Source of the DNA: Actinomadura macra NBRC 14102
Lineage (GTDB): Bacteria > Actinomycetota > Actinomycetes > Streptosporangiales > Streptosporangiaceae
Direction: 5' to 3'
DNA: 64,000 bases
NCBI RefSeq assembly: GCF_001552215.1
Contig: NZ_BCQT01000003.1
Location: 124,001 to 188,000, forward strand
Of the stretch, positions 61,416 through 64,000 are shown in pieces (within the stretch, counting starts at the first letter, position 1; every line of letters starts with the position of its first letter). Below the pieces are notes generated by a model that ran no database searches, had not been told where the DNA came from, and saw nothing but the letters and a program-made list of their open reading frames with translations. The position numbers and the translations under genes were made by a program.

Positions 61416-61766
61416 GTGAGCGGGCAGCGTATTGCGGTAGCGGTGACGGCGGTGCTGGTGGCCGGGCTGGCAGTGGTATTGCTCGTCCTGAAGTGGAATG
61501 ACGCCAACAAGGTGGCGGTCGTGGTGTCGACGCTGGCGGCCGTGGCCGCGGTCGGCGTCGCGGTCGTGGCGGTGTTGCCTGGTGGCGGCCCGCGGGGTGC
61601 GCTTGTGTCGCGGACGGGTCGCGCGATATCGGGCCGTGGTGGCCGCGCTAATTCCGGGTTCGCGGGACGATCACGCTCGCACCGGGGGGACGTGCAGGTG
61701 CGGCGAACGGGGGACGCCGATGCGTCCAAGGGCGGCGACGCCAACTCCGGGATTCAGTTCGATTGA
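61416..61766 (+). CDS. Two-TM small protein with duplicated RTGxA..GGxANSG motif
   Basis: 116 residues from GTG 61416; no good ribosome site. Two hydrophobic helices (residues about 6-26, IAVAVTAVLVAGLAVVLLVL, and 33-54, VAVVVSTLAAVAAVGVAVVA). The tail holds two copies of the same pattern, RTGRAISGRGGRANSG (66-81) and RTGDADASKGGDANSG (97-112), 31 residues apart. The next gene, 40 bases downstream, encodes a NACHT NTPase with a related motif near its N-terminus. It may be the membrane effector or partner of that NTPase. No family I can name. Confidence 0.75.
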   Translation: MSGQRIAVAVTAVLVAGLAVVLLVLKWNDANKVAVVVSTLAAVAAVGVAVVAVLPGGGPRGALVSRTGRAISGRGGRANSGFAGRSRSHRGDVQVRRTGDADASKGGDANSGIQFD

Positions 61767-61805
61767 CCCGCGCGCGGTCCGAGACGCTCAGGGGCGGGGG
61801 TGACG

Positions 61806-64000
61806 ATGGGGAACCGGGCGCGGTGGCGGGTGCGGCTGCGCGGTTCCGGCCAGGCGACCGGCGGTGACCACAGCATCATTAACACAGGTGTGTTGACCCT
61901 CAACAACCAGCCGGCCCGTCCCCCGGTCTCGGCTTACCTGCACCGGGTGCGGCAGATTTTTCCGGGCGTCCTCGAAGACCGCGAAAGCGAATTGCGCGAA
62001 CTCCGACAATTCTGTACGCAGGCAGAGGGCCCATCCTACGCATGGTGGCAGGGGCCCGCATGGGCGGGCAAATCTGCACTGATGGCATCACTGGTACTGA
62101 ACCCGCCCTCAGGCGTGCGGATAGTGTCGTTCTTCATCACGGCTCGATGGGCAGGGCAGAGCGACCGAGCCGCTTTTCTTGAGGCGACATTGGTGCAGTT
62201 GGCCGGGATCACCGGAGAGCCGCTACCCGATGTTCTGACGGAGTCGAGCCGTCATGATTGGTTCTTACGATTGCTGGACGAAGCGGCGCTCGCATGTGAA
62301 CGTGATGGCGTCCGGCTGGTTCTGGTGATCGACGGGCTGGACGAGGACAGCGGGGTGACGGCCGGCGCGGGAGCGCACAGCATCGCAGCCCTGCTCCCCG
62401 CGGCACCGGCCCGAGGACTGCGCGTGGTCGTGGCGGGAAGGCCGCACCCGCGGATCCCCTCCGATGTGCCTCACTGGCACCCGCTGAAGGACGGCGGCAT
62501 CATCCGCCCGCTGAGCGTCTCGCGGAAGGCGGAGCTCGTCCGCAAGGAGGCGGAACGCCAGCTGGTGCACCTTGTGGACGACGCCGGTCTCGGCCGAGAA
62601 CTGCTGGGGCTGGTGACCGCCGCCGGTGGCGGCCTGAGCGGCGATGATCTGGCCGAGCTCGCCGATGTGTCGGTGTGGCAGGTCGAGCGCGTGCTGGACG
62701 CTGTCACCGGGCGAGCCTTCATGACTCGTGACGGAACCTGGCGACCTGAATCGGTGCCCCAGTTCGTCTTGGCCCACGAGGAGCTCCAGCGAACCGCGGC
62801 GCATTGCCTGGGTGACGCCGCTCTCGCCGGATGGCGAGACCGCCTGCATCAGTGGGCCGACCGGTACCGGCGGCAGGGCTGGCCGGCGGAGACGCCTGAG
62901 TACCTACTGCGCGGGTACCTGGCGATGCTGCATGGCGTTGGAGATCTCCCCCGGATGACAGACCTGGCCACTGACCGTATCCGGCTTGATCGGATGCTGG
63001 ATGTCAGCGGTGGCGACGCGACCGCTATCGCGGACATCATCACGGTGCAGGAATTCGTCCGAGACCAGAAGCAGCCGGACCTTTCAGCGAGCCTGCGTCT
63101 GGCATTCACCAGGGAGCGCATCGCCCGGCGTAACAGCTACATTCCCACCGACCTGCCGGTGACCTGGGCGCAGATCGGCAATCCGATTCGAGCAGAGGCA
63201 CTCGCCCGCTCCATCACCGATGTCGCCGAGCAGGCGCGCGCGCTCAGGACACTGGCTACGGCGCTGGCCCACGGCGGTGATCTAGCACGGGCCGAGTACG
63301 TCGCCGGCTCCATCACCGAACCCTCCGAACTCGCCCAGGCGTTGAACGCGATCGTCGGAGCGTTGGCCGCCAGCGGTGATCTGGCACGGGCCGAGCACAT
63401 CGCAGGCTCCATCACCGATCCTTCCAAGCGATCCCAGGCGTTGAACGCGATCGTCAGAGCGCTGGCCGCCAGCGGTGACCTGGCACGAACCGAGCGCATC
63501 GTCATGTCTGTCTCGGATCCCTACGAGCAGGCTCAGGTGCTGACGGCGCTTGCCACGACCGTGGCCGGCAACGGCGAGATGAAGCAGGCCATCCGTGTCG
63601 CGCGGTCCATCACCGACCGCTCCGCGAGAGCACGGGCGTTGACGGCGCTCGCCACGATCGGCAGCGGTGACCTGAAACAGGTCGAGCACATCGCCAAGTC
63701 TCTCACCGATCCCTACGAGCAGGCTCAGGTGCTGACCGCGCTCGCCACGAGCATGGCCGGCAACGGCGAACTGAAACGGGCCAAGCGGGTCGCGCGTGCG
63801 ATTCCCCGTCGGTACGCGCCGGGCCCGGCTCTGATCGCCCTGGCCACTGCGATGGCCAAGGCGGGAGACCTGGATCAGGCCATGAGCATCGTCGACTCCA
63901 TCACCTACCCGCCGGACCGGGCTGAAGCGTTGACGGCGGTGGCTCGGGCGGCGACCCGGAGCGGTGACTTCGGCCGGGCGCGTCAGTTCGGGGAACTGGC
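61806..64000 (+). CDS. NACHT-type STAND NTPase with 33-residue repeats (right edge cuts it)
   Basis: 731 codons are open from ATG 61806 (GTG 61800 also possible) with no stop before the edge. Residues 13-28 read GSGQATGGDHSIINTG. Walker A is GPAWAGKS (83-90), Walker B LVLVIDGLDED (171-181, DGLDE as in NACHT proteins). A winged-helix-like helical part follows to about residue 410. From about residue 455 there are eight 33-residue repeats (pattern ALxALATxxAxxGDLxxAxxIAxSITD), of which unit 5 has 31 residues. Layout (N-terminal adaptor, NACHT, repeat sensor) is that of bacterial STAND defence or signal proteins. No nuclease or other effector domain is seen in this part. Confidence 0.9.
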   Translation, partial: MGNRARWRVRLRGSGQATGGDHSIINTGVLTLNNQPARPPVSAYLHRVRQIFPGVLEDRESELRELRQFCTQAEGPSYAWWQGPAWAGKSALMASLVLNPPSGVRIVSFFITARWAGQSDRAAFLEATLVQLAGITGEPLPDVLTESSRHDWFLRLLDEAALACERDGVRLVLVIDGLDEDSGVTAGAGAHSIAALLPAAPARGLRVVVAGRPHPRIPSDVPHWHPLKDGGIIRPLSVSRKAELVRKEAERQLVHLVDDAGLGRELLGLVTAAGGGLSGDDLAELADVSVWQVERVLDAVTGRAFMTRDGTWRPESVPQFVLAHEELQRTAAHCLGDAALAGWRDRLHQWADRYRRQGWPAETPEYLLRGYLAMLHGVGDLPRMTDLATDRIRLDRMLDVSGGDATAIADIITVQEFVRDQKQPDLSASLRLAFTRERIARRNSYIPTDLPVTWAQIGNPIRAEALARSITDVAEQARALRTLATALAHGGDLARAEYVAGSITEPSELAQALNAIVGALAASGDLARAEHIAGSITDPSKRSQALNAIVRALAASGDLARTERIVMSVSDPYEQAQVLTALATTVAGNGEMKQAIRVARSITDRSARARALTALATIGSGDLKQVEHIAKSLTDPYEQAQVLTALATSMAGNGELKRAKRVARAIPRRYAPGPALIALATAMAKAGDLDQAMSIVDSITYPPDRAEALTAVARAATRSGDFGRARQFGEL
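63196..64000 (+). repeat. In-frame 99-base tandem repeat array in the NTPase gene
   Basis: Eight consecutive 33-codon units. Units 2 and 3 share CCCAGGCGTTGAACGCGATC at 63334 and 63433 (99 bases apart). Units 4 and 6 share CTACGAGCAGGCTCAGGTGC at 63521 and 63713 (192 bases, because unit 5 is two codons short). Near-identity at silent sites indicates recent unit duplication. The array continues past the edge. Confidence 0.88.

Noticed and set aside
62265..63689. Minus-strand frames antisense to the NACHT NTPase
   Set aside because: Shadow frames; the plus strand has Walker motifs and a regular repeat, the minus strand has neither.
1..64000. tRNA genes, rRNA, CRISPR arrays, complete insertion sequences, prophage
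   Set aside because: Looked for by eye and not seen; the only mobile-element trace is the IS5 tail at 3.3-3.4 kb.

Overview
The window is high-GC DNA with actinomycete hallmarks: an XRE/DUF5753 regulator with DUF397 and HATPase partners, a chaplin-domain protein, a class E sortase, several ECF sigma factors, a DUF6325 protein, and many GTG starts with GTGA/ATGA stop-start overlaps. It fits a filamentous member of Streptosporangiales, perhaps Actinomadura-like; that placement is inference from gene content, not from a marker gene. No tRNA, rRNA or CRISPR array was seen.

Layout. 1-5.6 kb is accessory: an unrecognised gene cut by the left edge, a beta-propeller/beta-strand-repeat gene, the frameshifted tail of an IS5-like transposase, a decaying tandem array of DUF397 genes, and the XRE/HATPase module. 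5.6-6.9 kb is a lipoprotein L,D-transpeptidase. 7.4-19.4 kb is an exopolysaccharide locus: initiating phosphoglycosyltransferase, O-antigen-ligase-like polymerase, MurJ/Wzx-like flippase, deacetylase, two GT4 glycosyltransferases, a Wzz-like protein, a reversed GH26-like hydrolase, and an ATP-grasp ligase coupled to a flavoprotein. 20.2-23.6 kb holds a secreted low-complexity protein, a four-domain chaplin protein and a class E sortase. 24-33 kb carries a secreted zinc protease, a PRC-barrel/DUF2382 protein, a patatin/acyltransferase/S4 cluster, a methyltransferase and an M43 protease with a small partner. 33-40 kb has an XRE-cupin regulator beside a 19-codon oxidoreductase stub, a GT39-like enzyme, an LLM-oxidoreductase relic, an ECF42-type sigma with a YCII protein, a RibD-C reductase, and an ECF sigma with a CU044_5270-like protein. 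40-57 kb holds a second GT39-like enzyme, small membrane proteins (DUF7144, GAP, HdeD, DUF6069-like), two large LuxR ATPases flanking a four-gene NMT1-type ABC importer, a STAS protein and a GNAT-like protein. 58-64 kb has a large AAA ATPase, then a two-TM small protein followed by a NACHT-type STAND NTPase that runs off the right edge.

How the genes work together. The 7.4-19.4 kb set is a near-complete Wzx/Wzy-type polymer pathway (initiation, glycosyl addition, flipping, polymerisation, length control), with tailoring by deacetylase, ATP-grasp ligase and flavoprotein. The Ldt, chaplin protein and sortase are further cell-surface functions nearby. The right-edge pair is the best candidate for an undescribed conflict/defence-type system: the small membrane protein carries two copies of a Gly/Asn motif (RTGxA..GGxANSG), and a looser copy opens the NTPase, whose C-terminus is a growing 33-residue repeat array.
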